Shown: piece by piece, positions 45,313-53,546 of the stretch
How the letters are laid out: each line of letters starts with the position of its first letter
Position numbering within the stretch: position 1 is the stretch's first letter
Assembly (NCBI RefSeq): GCF_039541815.1
Contig: NZ_BAABGY010000015.1
Coordinates: 16,182-80,181 of the forward strand
Direction: 5' to 3'
DNA: 64,000 nucleotides
DNA from: Flavisolibacter amylovorans
GTDB taxonomy: Bacteria; Bacteroidota; Bacteroidia; Chitinophagales; Chitinophagaceae
Made by a program: the position numbers and the translations under genes
The notes under the pieces: model-generated
What the model was told of the DNA's origin: nothing
What the model saw: only the letters and a program-made list of their open reading frames with translations
The model's database searches: none

Positions 45313-45582
45313 AGTTTTTTCAGGAACGCCGGGCCGCGGGGGCCGCAGCCCTGCGTTTACGATCTAAAGTTCGCTGATCCCGCGCCAATATGGGCCTGCG
45401 GCCATATTAACATTATATGAATTCGGGCGCAGGAACGGGCGCATCCGCACCGCACCCCGGTCATGGATGAGCCGGCTCCGCTCATAATCCCCGCTCCACC
45501 GTTCCGCCCCCGGATGGAGCCGTCCGGCACTAAAATCCAACGTAGAAGACAAAACGTACGAATTTTTTCCTAGGTTTACAAC

Positions 45583-45984
45583 ATGAAAGAAAAGTCCACT
45601 TCCAACCGCGGTACGGAGCCTACCAAATCGGAGCTCGAGATCCTGCAGGTACTGTGGCAGCACGGCCCTTCCACGGTGCGCTTCGTGAACGACACGCTCA
45701 ACGAGGAAAAGCGCGAGGTGCAGTACAGCTCCACGCTGAAGCTGATGCAGATCATGCACGACAAAGGCCTCCTGCTCCGCGACGACAGCTCGATGAAGCA
45801 CGTGTACCGGCCCGCCGTGGAAGAGCAGAAAACGAAGAGCCAGCTGCTCGACCGCATGATCGACACCATGTTCAACGGCTCGCGCAGCAACCTCGTGCTG
45901 CAGCTGCTGGGCAACAAGAAAACATCGAAGAAGGAGCTGCAGGAGATCAAGGAATTCCTGCGCAAGCTCGATGAAGGCAAATAA
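45583..45984 (+). CDS. BlaI/MecI/CopY family repressor
   Basis: 133 aa. A winged helix (PTKSELEILQVLWQHGPSTVRFVND, YSSTLKLMQIMHDKGLLLRD) followed by the helical dimer domain with FNGSRSNLVLQLLGNKK. In the family the repressor is cleaved or released after the partner M56 peptidase senses a signal. It is followed after 17 bases by that peptidase gene. A TAGGTTTA -7-like box (45571-45578) lies next to the ATG; no clear TACA-TGTA operator was found by eye. Confidence 0.93.
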   Translation: MKEKSTSNRGTEPTKSELEILQVLWQHGPSTVRFVNDTLNEEKREVQYSSTLKLMQIMHDKGLLLRDDSSMKHVYRPAVEEQKTKSQLLDRMIDTMFNGSRSNLVLQLLGNKKTSKKELQEIKEFLRKLDEGK

Positions 45985-46001
45985 CCCGTAATGCGATCAT
46001 C

Positions 46002-47810
46002 ATGAACACACCGTTTCTGTCGGACACCCTGCTCCGCGCGCTGCTCTGGACGCTTGTGTACTCACTGCCGCTCGGCCTGCTGGCCGCAGCCCTTGCGGGC
46101 GCCGTGGTGGCCGCCACGCGCAGCCGCCCGCCGGCCCTGCGCTACAATGCCCTGCTCGCCGTAGGCGCCTCGTTCCTGCTTGCCACCGCAGCCGTGTTCC
46201 TGTATTACTACGGCAGCCCTGAATCGGGCCCCGCAACCGAAGCACCCGTGCAGCCGCTTGCAGCGGCCTATGAAGGACCCGCCGCCGGGCCGTCTTTTTA
46301 CAGCTCCTGGGCAGCTTCCACGGCGGCCTTCATCGACCGGAACGCCGCACTGCTGCTGGGGGCCTGGGCGCTCCTGTTTGCCCTCCGCGCGTTTCGCTTG
46401 GCCTATGATTACCGGTCGCTGCACGTCCTCCGCAGCCGGGCGCTGGCGCCCGTGGCGCCGCAGTGGGAGGCGCGCCTGGAGGAGCTTTGCGGCCGCATCG
46501 GGCTGCGTGGCCCTGTTCCGCTGTTCGAGTCGGGACTCGCGCGGGTGCCGATGATCGTGGGCTACCTGAAGCCCGTGCTGCTGGTGCCGGCCGGCTTCTT
46601 CAGCGGGCTGCCGTCCGAGAGCGTGGAGGCCATCCTGCTGCACGAGCTCGCGCACCTGCGCCGCCGCGACCACCTCGTAAACGGGTTGCAGCATGCCGCC
46701 GAGCTGCTCTTCTTCTTCAACCCCGCGGTGCTGTGGCTCTCGCGCCTCCTGCGCACCGAGCGCGAGCACTGCTGCGACGACCTCGCCGTGCAGCATTCCG
46801 GCAACACCCGCAGCTACATCAACGCCCTCGTGGCCTTCCAGGAACACCACGCCACGCCGCTCGGGGCACTCGCTTTCGCCGACCGCGACATGCCCCTCCT
46901 CGACCGTATCAAACGCCTTATTCATCATCAAAACAAAACATTGAACACCATGGAAAAGACCACGCTCCTCGCCGGCCTCCTGGCCATCACGCTCGTTGGC
47001 AGCGCCTTCTACCAGCAACAGCAGCCCGATCCGAAACCCGCAGCGGCAATCGTGACCGACACGGTACCCATCGCTCCCCCGCTCGCACCCGGCGGAGCCG
47101 ACACCAGCGGCAAGCGCACCGGGCAAATACAGTACAGCGATGGTAACAAGACCTACCGTTTCGAGATGAAGGAAGACAAGCTGACCGGGCTCTCGATCGA
47201 CGGAACGCAGGTTCCGGCCGACAAGCTCAGTGGCTACGAGTCGCTCTTCCGCAAAGTGCTGACCGATTCGCGCAAGGCGGAGGCGGAGGCCAGCAGACAC
47301 CGCCGGCGCGCCATCGATCTGGAGAAAGAAGCCGACCGCATGCGGGTGAAGGCCGAGGAAATGCGAACAAAGGCCGCGGAGCTGAAGCAGCAGGTGGTTG
47401 ACCTCCACGCCGATGCCGCTACCCTCGAAAAAGAGCGCAGGGAGCACGACGCTACCCGTGCGGAGCACGAGCGGACGATGGCCGATCATGCACGCACAGC
47501 GAAGGAGCATGAGGCCATGATGCGCGAGCACCAGAAGACGGTGGAGGTGCACGAGCTGCGCAACAAAGAGCACCAGCGCCTTGCCAAAGAGCACGAGGCC
47601 ATGGCGCGCATCCACGAGCGCGAGGCCCAGGTGCACCGCACGGTACACGACAAGATGGTTGCGGAAGGCCTCATCAAGGAAGGGAAGACCACCTCCATCT
47701 CCTTCGACGACGATAAGCTGATCATCAATGGCGTGACGCAACCGGCCGAAGTGGCGGCGCGCTACCGCAAGCTCATTGCAGAGGAAAAAGCACGGCTCGG
47801 ACTGAAGTAA
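46002..47810 (+). CDS. M56 (BlaR1-like) metallopeptidase with coiled-coil sensor domain
   Basis: 602 aa. Three N-terminal TM helices (~11-38, 48-70, 112-132), then the cytosolic gluzincin site HELAHLRRRDH (214-224) with ESVEA before it and EREHCCDD after it, and a fourth TM at ~315-330 (LLAGLLAITLVGSAFY). The extracytoplasmic part is not a penicillin-binding domain: it has a short beta segment (GQIQYSDGNKTYRFEMKEDKLTGLSIDG), then ~170 residues of charged coiled coil with many EHE/EHARTAKEHEAM repeats, and a final FDDDKLIINGVTQPAE strand pair. It probably senses something other than beta-lactams, perhaps metal, given the His/Glu density. Confidence 0.9.
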   Translation: MNTPFLSDTLLRALLWTLVYSLPLGLLAAALAGAVVAATRSRPPALRYNALLAVGASFLLATAAVFLYYYGSPESGPATEAPVQPLAAAYEGPAAGPSFYSSWAASTAAFIDRNAALLLGAWALLFALRAFRLAYDYRSLHVLRSRALAPVAPQWEARLEELCGRIGLRGPVPLFESGLARVPMIVGYLKPVLLVPAGFFSGLPSESVEAILLHELAHLRRRDHLVNGLQHAAELLFFFNPAVLWLSRLLRTEREHCCDDLAVQHSGNTRSYINALVAFQEHHATPLGALAFADRDMPLLDRIKRLIHHQNKTLNTMEKTTLLAGLLAITLVGSAFYQQQQPDPKPAAAIVTDTVPIAPPLAPGGADTSGKRTGQIQYSDGNKTYRFEMKEDKLTGLSIDGTQVPADKLSGYESLFRKVLTDSRKAEAEASRHRRRAIDLEKEADRMRVKAEEMRTKAAELKQQVVDLHADAATLEKERREHDATRAEHERTMADHARTAKEHEAMMREHQKTVEVHELRNKEHQRLAKEHEAMARIHEREAQVHRTVHDKMVAEGLIKEGKTTSISFDDDKLIINGVTQPAEVAARYRKLIAEEKARLGLK

Positions 47811-47828
47811 TACGGATCATCGCAACGA

Positions 47829-47864
47829 CCCAAAAAAGCGCGGCCAACAGGCTGCGCTTTTCTT
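47829..47864 (+). terminator. Probable terminator after the BlaR1-like gene
   Basis: AAAAAAGCGCGGCC, AACA, GGCTGCGCTTTTCTTTT with small mismatches. 47865-48175 holds no convincing gene; CTTCAACGGCA occurs twice near 48040-48065. Confidence 0.6.
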
Positions 47865-48175
47865 TTGGACGGAATCGGTGCCCGCTTCGGCTCTGTATTC
47901 ATTCGACCAGCTGCCTGCAGCAATAGCCGTTGCCTGCGGCAGGCACACCTGCGTCTTTCGAATAAGAAAAGCAGGGTTACGGTTTTAATGACGTACCTTA
48001 CAGGTATTCACTCAAAGCTCCCTCCCGCCGCGCTTTCCCTTCTTCAACGGCACCTCTTCAACGGCAGCTTTCCCTGGATACCATTACTGAAAGAACAAAG
48101 ACCGGCGGCACCCCCGACAAGGGCAGCCCTCCCTGTTCACCTGCCCCCCACCGGACATCCGTAAACGAATACATT

Positions 48176-48655
48176 ATGAAACATACAATCTACACGGCCC
48201 TCTTTTTCCTCCTCGTACTGATCTCCCTCCCCGCGGGTGCGCAGGTGTATAAGACGGCCGCCGACACGGTAAAGCTGAACAAGGAGCTCACCGACGTGAA
48301 CAACGACATCGCCAGTCTTACAGCGAAGCTTACGATCGCACAGAACAACCTGCCGGGTTACCGGGGCAAGGCTGAGAAGGCCGATGGCAGCGCCCACGAC
48401 GCCGCGGCCCATAGCAGCGTGCAGGCCGATAAAGCCGCCACCGGCAACGACATCAAGGACGCGAAGCAGGCAAGACGTGATTCCCGGAAAGCCTACCGCG
48501 AGGCGAAGCGTGCACGCTCTGCCAACGAGAACGTAGGCGAGCAGGACAATAAGATCGCTTCGCTGAAAGGCCAGCTGGCCCGGAAGCAGGAGCGCCTGCT
48601 GCAACTGACGGCCATGCGCGACGCTATCTATGCGCAGCTCCCTGCCGTGCAGTGA
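48176..48655 (+). CDS. Secreted coiled-coil protein
   Basis: 159 aa. Signal peptide ending PAGAQ. Nearly all of the rest is charged helix: KLNKELTDVNNDIASLTAKL, DAKQARRDSRKAYREAKRA and a final NKIASLKGQLARKQERLLQL heptad region. Periplasmic, probably oligomeric. No family recognised. It may belong with the neighbouring BlaR1-like sensor, but spacing (365 bases) and a terminator argue for its own transcript. Confidence 0.7.
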   Translation: MKHTIYTALFFLLVLISLPAGAQVYKTAADTVKLNKELTDVNNDIASLTAKLTIAQNNLPGYRGKAEKADGSAHDAAAHSSVQADKAATGNDIKDAKQARRDSRKAYREAKRARSANENVGEQDNKIASLKGQLARKQERLLQLTAMRDAIYAQLPAVQ

Positions 48656-48672
48656 CCGAAGCCCTCACCCGC

Positions 48673-48706
48673 GCAAAAAGCCCCGGCCCTGCCGGGGCTT
48701 TTTGCG
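48673..48706 (+). terminator. Rho-independent terminator
   Basis: GCAAAAAGCCCCGGC, CCT, GCCGGGGCTTTTTGC, a 15-pair near-perfect hairpin. Confidence 0.9.
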
Positions 48707-48884
48707 TAAGGAGCCGCTCCCCCGTGCATCCGGCGGAAAGCAGGACCGCGGCCACCGGCACAGCAGCGCACCTGTAAAAGGAGGACGCGATTCGCTTTAT
48801 CCATTCAGGAGTGTACCCCGGAGAATGTCCCTGCTAACGGCGCCGGGGAGCGTCCGAAACACGGGGAGATGGAGGGCATAATGG

Positions 48885-49080
48885 TTGCAGCCGACGGCGA
48901 GGCTGCACGCCGTCGGCCGAAGCCTATGGCGCGGAGGCCGAAGCGGCCTTCCTTGTCCCGCCTCGGCAGGAGCGAGAAGCGGCACAGCGAAGTGGCATGT
49001 CCGAGAAATTAACTGTATTTATTCGTCGCGCCGTTGCGCCGCCGCGTTCCCATGGCCGCTTGCGGACGATTTCAATGTCA
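48885..49080. repeat. Dispersed intergenic repeat, copy C
   Basis: CGCCGTCGGCCGAAGCC, TTCGTCGCGCCGTTGCGCCG and GGCCGCTTGCGGACGA match the order of copies A and B. No gene is seen in 48707-49111. Confidence 0.65.
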
Positions 49081-49111
49081 TTCCAGTGAACCGTAGTAAC
49101 TCAAATGAACT

Positions 49112-49810
49112 CTAGGGAATATCGTTATACAGCAGCAAGCCTACGAGCTTGTCGTTCCGGAAGTAGGCGGTGACCTGGTGGCCGTAGCTGTCCTTCGCGA
49201 GCGGTCTTCCCCTCAGTTCCGTTTTCCCGTCGTATAGCGCATCTCCTTCGAAACGCCAGTGCAGCACATCGAGGGCGCCCTCGCGGGCGATGGAATCGGG
49301 TGTGTCGTAGACCTTGATGAATTTCTGCTTGTCGTCGCCGAGGCGGAAGCCCTTGTCCGACACGAAGTACTCGGCCCCGATGCGCAGGGCTCCCTTGATG
49401 AAGCCGGGCAACGAAGCCCGCTTCTCCGGCAGCGGCGCCAGGTCATTGTCGGCATTATGCAACTCAAGGCTTCGGAGCAGCCCTTCCGGCATGTCGGTGG
49501 AATAAAAATGATAGGTAGCCAACCGGTGCTTGTCGGTGTACAGCTCGAACACCAGCGCCTGGCCGAGGCTGTCGTTGGCGAACCAGGCCTTGTCCGACGA
49601 ATGCAGCGCCCCGCTCCTGCGCGGGTAGGAGGAGTTGTTGCTGCTCGTATCGTCGAGCATGCCGTTGGTCACGGGGTAATTGTCCGGCGTAAAGTGTCGG
49701 ATAGAGTCGGCGGGCGGTGCCTGGGCCGCTTCCGGTGCCGGGGATTTTTTCTCCGTGTCGGCACAGGAGGCCAGCAGAAGCAGCGCGAGGGCGGAGCGGA
49801 GGAGGTGCAT
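49112..49810 (-). CDS. Hypothetical lipoprotein
   Basis: 232 aa. Lipobox LLASC (Cys16). It has an internal helical/strand pattern (SDKAWFANDSLGQALVFELYTD, RIGAEYFVSDKGFRLGDDKQKF) without recognised family. It diverges from the TetR gene, and the palindromic operator lies between the two starts, so it may be under the same regulator. Confidence 0.7.
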   Translation of the reverse strand: MHLLRSALALLLLASCADTEKKSPAPEAAQAPPADSIRHFTPDNYPVTNGMLDDTSSNNSSYPRRSGALHSSDKAWFANDSLGQALVFELYTDKHRLATYHFYSTDMPEGLLRSLELHNADNDLAPLPEKRASLPGFIKGALRIGAEYFVSDKGFRLGDDKQKFIKVYDTPDSIAREGALDVLHWRFEGDALYDGKTELRGRPLAKDSYGHQVTAYFRNDKLVGLLLYNDIP

Positions 49811-49880
49811 AGCGGCGGGTGAGGGTTGCCCATGAAGATACCGCGCCGGGCGCTAATGGAGAACAGTACGCAAAACCCCT

Positions 49881-49904
49881 ATAAGTGAACAAACGTTCAC
49901 TTAT
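49881..49904. promoter_or_regulatory. TetR-type operator (perfect palindrome)
   Basis: ATAAGTGAAC, AAAC, GTTCACTTAT: a perfect 10+4+10 inverted repeat. It overlaps a possible -7 box (TATCTTCG, 49902-49909) and ends ten bases before the TetR ATG. A TetR dimer bound here would block its own promoter and possibly the divergent lipoprotein promoter. Confidence 0.8.
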
Positions 49905-49913
49905 CTTCGCTCC

Positions 49914-50507
49914 ATGCGCACCCGCGACGAAGCGAAGACGCAGGCGATCCGCCTGGAGGCGATGGCCCTCATCGTAAAGGAGGGCTTCGACGGACTCAGC
50001 ATGCACAAGCTGGCCCGCTCCGTAGGAGTCTCGGTGGCCACCATCTACATCTACTACAAAGACCGCGAGGACCTGCTGCTGTCGCTCTGCCGCGAGGAAA
50101 CGGCGCGGATGACGGCGGCCATGCTCGAAGGCTTCGACCCCGCGCTGCCCTTCGCCGAGGGGTTGCGCATCCAGTGGCGCAACCGCGCGCGCTTTTTTCT
50201 CGAGCATCCCGTGGAGGCCGAGTTCATGGAGCGCATGCGGCACTCGCCCTACCACGAAAAAGCGATGAAGTTCCTCGGCACCGAGTTCACGGATGCGATG
50301 TGGGCCTTCGTGCGTAACGCCGTGCGGCGCAAGGAATGCGTGAAGCTCCCGATCGAGGTGTACTGGTCGGTGGCCTATGCGCCCCTCTACCAGCTGCTGA
50401 AGTTCCACCACGACGGCACGCGCTTTCCGGGTGGCGAGCCGTTCACCCTCACGGATGCCGCGATGAACGGGGCGCTCAAACTTGTATTGAAGGCGCTCGC
50501 GCCGTAA
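49914..50507 (+). CDS. TetR/AcrR family regulator
   Basis: 197 aa. The N-terminal HTH reads FDGLSMHKLARSVGVSVATIYIYYKDREDLLLSL, the classic TetR recognition helix and 'YYKD/F' turn. The C-terminal ligand domain is divergent (~residues 60-197) with DAMWAFVRNAVRRKECVKLP. Likely ligand is a small toxic molecule exported by the MFS protein 500 bases downstream on the same strand. The palindrome at 49881 is the probable binding site. Confidence 0.92.
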   Translation: MRTRDEAKTQAIRLEAMALIVKEGFDGLSMHKLARSVGVSVATIYIYYKDREDLLLSLCREETARMTAAMLEGFDPALPFAEGLRIQWRNRARFFLEHPVEAEFMERMRHSPYHEKAMKFLGTEFTDAMWAFVRNAVRRKECVKLPIEVYWSVAYAPLYQLLKFHHDGTRFPGGEPFTLTDAAMNGALKLVLKALAP

Positions 50508-50516
50508 AAAAGGTTT

Positions 50517-50545
50517 TGGAGGTTTTGGAGGTTTTGGGGAATTGC
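50517..50545. repeat. GGTTTTGGA tandem words
   Basis: GGTTTTGGA, GGTTTTGGA, GGTTTTGGG (9-base units) ten bases after the TetR stop. It has no inverted partner nearby. Confidence 0.75.
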
Positions 50546-50599
50546 CCGTTGGGCTTTAGCGGAATCGAACCAATTGACGAACGATAAAACAAACGCATC

Positions 50600-50839
50600 A
50601 TGCGAACGATCGATAATCCCGCGGACATCCGGGTGTTCCGCACCAACCTCGGGGAGGACGCGCAGCTCCGCCTCGTGCAGCCACTGCTCGACGCCCACCC
50701 GGCCGTGCGGAAATGGAATGTGGACCGCCACGACGTGGACCAGGTGCTCCGCGTAGTGGTGCTACCCGGCACGCTTTCTGAAGAGATCATCCGCCTCGTG
50801 CAGGAGGCCGGCTGCGAATGCGAGGAGCTGCCGGATTAG
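50600..50839 (+). CDS. Small ferredoxin-like (HMA-like) protein
   Basis: 79 aa. The pattern IRVFRTNLG, helix, VRKWNVDRHDVDQVLRVVV, helix, CECEELPD follows the beta-alpha-beta-beta-alpha-beta plan of heavy-metal-associated domains but lacks the CxxC metal motif in loop 1; the CEC near the end is different. Such proteins are common in Bacteroidota and uncharacterised. It lies between the TetR and MFS genes and may be part of that transcript. Confidence 0.7.
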   Translation: MRTIDNPADIRVFRTNLGEDAQLRLVQPLLDAHPAVRKWNVDRHDVDQVLRVVVLPGTLSEEIIRLVQEAGCECEELPD

Positions 50840-50990
50840 AAGAACAGTGGAACAAAGAACAGGGAACACGGAACAAGGAAGTAAGGCCCCGGCAGGCTGC
50901 CCATTTGCTGACCTGCATTCGTTATTCTGTGTTCGATATTCCTTGTTCGATATTCGTTATTCCCTGTTCACTTGTTCACCTGCTCACCGC
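50837..50990. repeat. Inverted GAACAAGGAA / TTCCTTGTTC arms
   Basis: Left arm 50837-50881 (GAACAGTGGAACAAAGAAC, AGGGAACACGGAACAAGG) overlaps the preceding stop codon. Right arm 50921-50990 (GTTCGATATTCCTTGTTCGA, TATTCGTTATTCCCTGTTC). ~40-base spacer. Same vocabulary as 4678-4945. Confidence 0.8.
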
Positions 50991-51007
50991 TCCCCAACCA
51001 AACACCC

Positions 51008-52255
51008 ATGCAAACACATAAACTGACCGCCTATCAAAAGCGTGTCATCGCCCTGCTCGCCCTCATCCAGTTCACCGTGGTGCTCGACTTCATGGTGATG
51101 GCTCCGCTCGGCGACCTCATGATGAAATCGATGAAGCTGAAGGCCACCGAGTTCGCCTTCGCGGTGTCGGCCTATGCGTTCAGCGCGGGCATGTCCGGGC
51201 TCCTCGCCGCAGGCTTCGCCGACAAGTTCGACCGCAAGAAGCTGCTCCTCTTCCTCTACATCGGCTTTACCCTCGGCACCCTTGGCTGCGGCCTCGCCGC
51301 CACCTACCCGCTGCTGGTGGCCGCGCGCATCGTCACCGGGCTGTTCGGCGGCGTGCTTTCCTCAGTCTCATTTGCCATCATCGCCGACCTCTTCGCCTAC
51401 GACCAGCGCGGCCGCGTGATGGGCTTCGTGCAGATGTCCTTTGCCGTGAGCCAGGTGGCGGGCATCCCCATCGGGCTCTGGCTCGCCAACGCCTGGGACT
51501 GGCATGCGCCCTTCCTCATGATCGTGGGTGTATGCGTACTGGCCACGGTATTCTGCGCGGCCGTGCTGCGCCCCCTGCCGCCGCACCCCGACCGCTCCGC
51601 CGGCAACCCGCTCACGCACCTGCGCCGCACGATCGGCAACCGGCCCTACTGGCTGCCCTTCGCCGCCACGGCGCTGCTGTCTATCGGCGGCTTCCTCATC
51701 ATGCCGTTCTCCACACCTTTTCTGATCAACAACGTAGGCGTGACGCAGGCGAAGCTGCCGGTGGTGTACGTGGTGGTGGGCTGCTTCTCGCTGGTGACGC
51801 TGCCCCTCATCGGGCGCCTCGCCGACCGCGTGGGTAAGTTTCCGACCTTCCTCGGCGGCTCGCTGCTCGCCATGCTGATGGTGGGCATCTACACACATAT
51901 GACACCGATGGCGCTCGGCTTCGTGATTGCCGTTTCGGTGCTGATGTTCGCGGGCGTGATGTCGCGCGCCATACCCGGGCAGGCCCTCATGACGGCGATC
52001 CCTACTCCCTCCGACCGCGGCGCCTTCATGAGCATCAACTCCTCGCTGCAGCAGATCGCGGGCGGCATCGCTTCCGTCATCGCCGGCTGGGTGATCGTGC
52101 AGGAGCCCTCGGGCCGCATCCATCACTTCGACACGCTCGGCTGGCTGTGTATCGCCATGATGGGGCTCTGCATCTTCTTCATGCAGCGCATCGCACAGCG
52201 CGTGGCCAAACAGATCGCACCGAAAACGAAGGCGACAGTAGTGGAGACAGTCTAG
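51008..52255 (+). CDS. MFS transporter (AraJ-like drug/sugar efflux)
   Basis: 415 aa from ATG 51008. Twelve hydrophobic helices. Motif A-like ADKFDRKKLLLF is in the loop after TM2 and a second copy GRLADRVGKFPTF is in the C-terminal half; TM4 region ARIVTGLFGGVLSSVSFAIIADLF. These place it with AraJ/YdhP-like proton-driven exporters. TetR upstream suggests induction by its substrate. The TAG stop is the first part of a GGTTTAGA array. Confidence 0.9.
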   Translation: MQTHKLTAYQKRVIALLALIQFTVVLDFMVMAPLGDLMMKSMKLKATEFAFAVSAYAFSAGMSGLLAAGFADKFDRKKLLLFLYIGFTLGTLGCGLAATYPLLVAARIVTGLFGGVLSSVSFAIIADLFAYDQRGRVMGFVQMSFAVSQVAGIPIGLWLANAWDWHAPFLMIVGVCVLATVFCAAVLRPLPPHPDRSAGNPLTHLRRTIGNRPYWLPFAATALLSIGGFLIMPFSTPFLINNVGVTQAKLPVVYVVVGCFSLVTLPLIGRLADRVGKFPTFLGGSLLAMLMVGIYTHMTPMALGFVIAVSVLMFAGVMSRAIPGQALMTAIPTPSDRGAFMSINSSLQQIAGGIASVIAGWVIVQEPSGRIHHFDTLGWLCIAMMGLCIFFMQRIAQRVAKQIAPKTKATVVETV

Positions 52256-52440
52256 GTTAGGTTTAGAGGGTTTAGAAGGTTTAGAACGTTGGTTTGAGGT
52301 GCCATAGGAAGTATAATGATTGGGTGGAAAGCAGGGATTGCTACAAAAGCGCCCTTCGATTGTTTTTGGAGTCGCACCCGAATGCGTCGCCTACCCCAAC
52401 CTTCTAAACCCCTAAACCTCCTAAACCTTTCTCAACCTAT
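52253..52440. repeat. Inverted GGTTTAGA / CCTAAACC arms
   Basis: Left arm 52253-52295: TAGGTTAGG, TTTAGAGGG, TTTAGAAGG, TTTAGAACG. Right arm 52391-52440: CTTCTAAACC, CCTAAACCT, CCTAAACCT, TTCTCAACC. 9-base units in opposite orientation, ~100-base spacer without a gene. Confidence 0.8.
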
Positions 52441-52538
52441 CCCTCCTATTCACAGTTCGTGCGTTAAAAAGCTCTAAAAAGGATAAACGGCAAGCGCTCG
52501 TGTAACGGGGAGCCTAGCTTCGTCGTCGAACGAAACCA

Positions 52539-53546
52539 ATGCCCTCCCTGCGCCGCCATATCTTGCTGCTGGCCCTGCTGCTCCTCGGAGCAACGGGCAC
52601 CGCCTGGTGCGATACCGGCGCGCCCGGCCGCCCGCAGCGGGCACACAAAGGACATCACCGCATCGGGCCAAAGCGACCCGTGCTGCCCCGCATCCTCTTT
52701 CACCCCGACTCCACCGCCACCGTCATTCCCTTCAACCGCGTCGGCAACCTGATGCTCGTGCAGGCCACGGCCGATACCATCGAGGGCAACTTCATCTTCG
52801 ACACCGGCGCCGCGCAGGTGCTGCTCAACAGCACCTACTTCCGCGACTACCCCGCCACCCTCGTTGACCTGGAAGGGGCCGGGGCCACCGGCAGCACCGG
52901 CGCCCTGCAGCGCATCACCCTCGGCAACCTGCGCCTCGGCGACCTCGAGTACCGCCGCCAGGACGCCGACCTCGGCAACCTCGGTCACCTCGAGAACACG
53001 AAAGGCGTGCGCATCCTCGGCCTCCTGGGGATGAGCCTCTTCCGCGACTGCGAGCTGCTCATCGATTACGAGCACAACCTGCTGTATATTCACCGGGTAC
53101 GCCGCCGCGAAAGCGTCCTGTACACGTCCCAGACCCTCAGCGCCGCCCCTTCCTACGTCGAGTTTCCCATCGAGCTCAAGGAGAACTTCATCCTCCTGAA
53201 CACGGAGATCGGCGGCAAGAAGCTGCAGTTCGTGATGGACTCCGGCGCCGAGTCGAGCGTGCTCGACAGCCGCCTGCCCAACTCGATCTTCGCGCAGGTG
53301 CAGATCAACCGGCGCGTACTGCTCAACGGCGCCGGCGCCCGCAAAACGGAAGCCTTCTACGGTACGCTGGCACAGATGAAGGTGGGATCGCAACAGCTCA
53401 GCGCCCTGCCCGTGCTCATCTCGAGCCTCGAGCACACCTGCTTCGCCGATATGAGTTGTATTAACGGTATCCTAAGCTTTGACGCCTTCGCACCACGGCG
53501 TATGGGCTTTAACTTTGTGACGAGGAAGATGTATTTATGGAAATGA
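52539..53546 (+). CDS. Secreted retropepsin-like aspartic protease (two-domain)
   Basis: 335 aa. Signal peptide MPSLRRHILLLALLLLGATG. Two pepsin-like lobes, each with an active-site triplet: IFDTGAAQVLL near residue 88 and VMDSGAESSVLD near 232; each lobe also has a later hydrophobic-Gly motif (RILGLLGMSLF, CINGILSFDAF). This is the gag-polyprotein-like/retropepsin plan as a natural tandem, so one chain could form the whole active site. Its stop overlaps the next gene's start, hence cotranslation. Confidence 0.85.
   Translation: MPSLRRHILLLALLLLGATGTAWCDTGAPGRPQRAHKGHHRIGPKRPVLPRILFHPDSTATVIPFNRVGNLMLVQATADTIEGNFIFDTGAAQVLLNSTYFRDYPATLVDLEGAGATGSTGALQRITLGNLRLGDLEYRRQDADLGNLGHLENTKGVRILGLLGMSLFRDCELLIDYEHNLLYIHRVRRRESVLYTSQTLSAAPSYVEFPIELKENFILLNTEIGGKKLQFVMDSGAESSVLDSRLPNSIFAQVQINRRVLLNGAGARKTEAFYGTLAQMKVGSQQLSALPVLISSLEHTCFADMSCINGILSFDAFAPRRMGFNFVTRKMYLWK

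Noticed and set aside
47865..48164. 99-codon ORF between the BlaR1-like and coiled-coil genes
   Set aside because: Overlaps the terminator, Pro/Leu/Arg-rich without signal or motif, and ends in the leader of the next gene.
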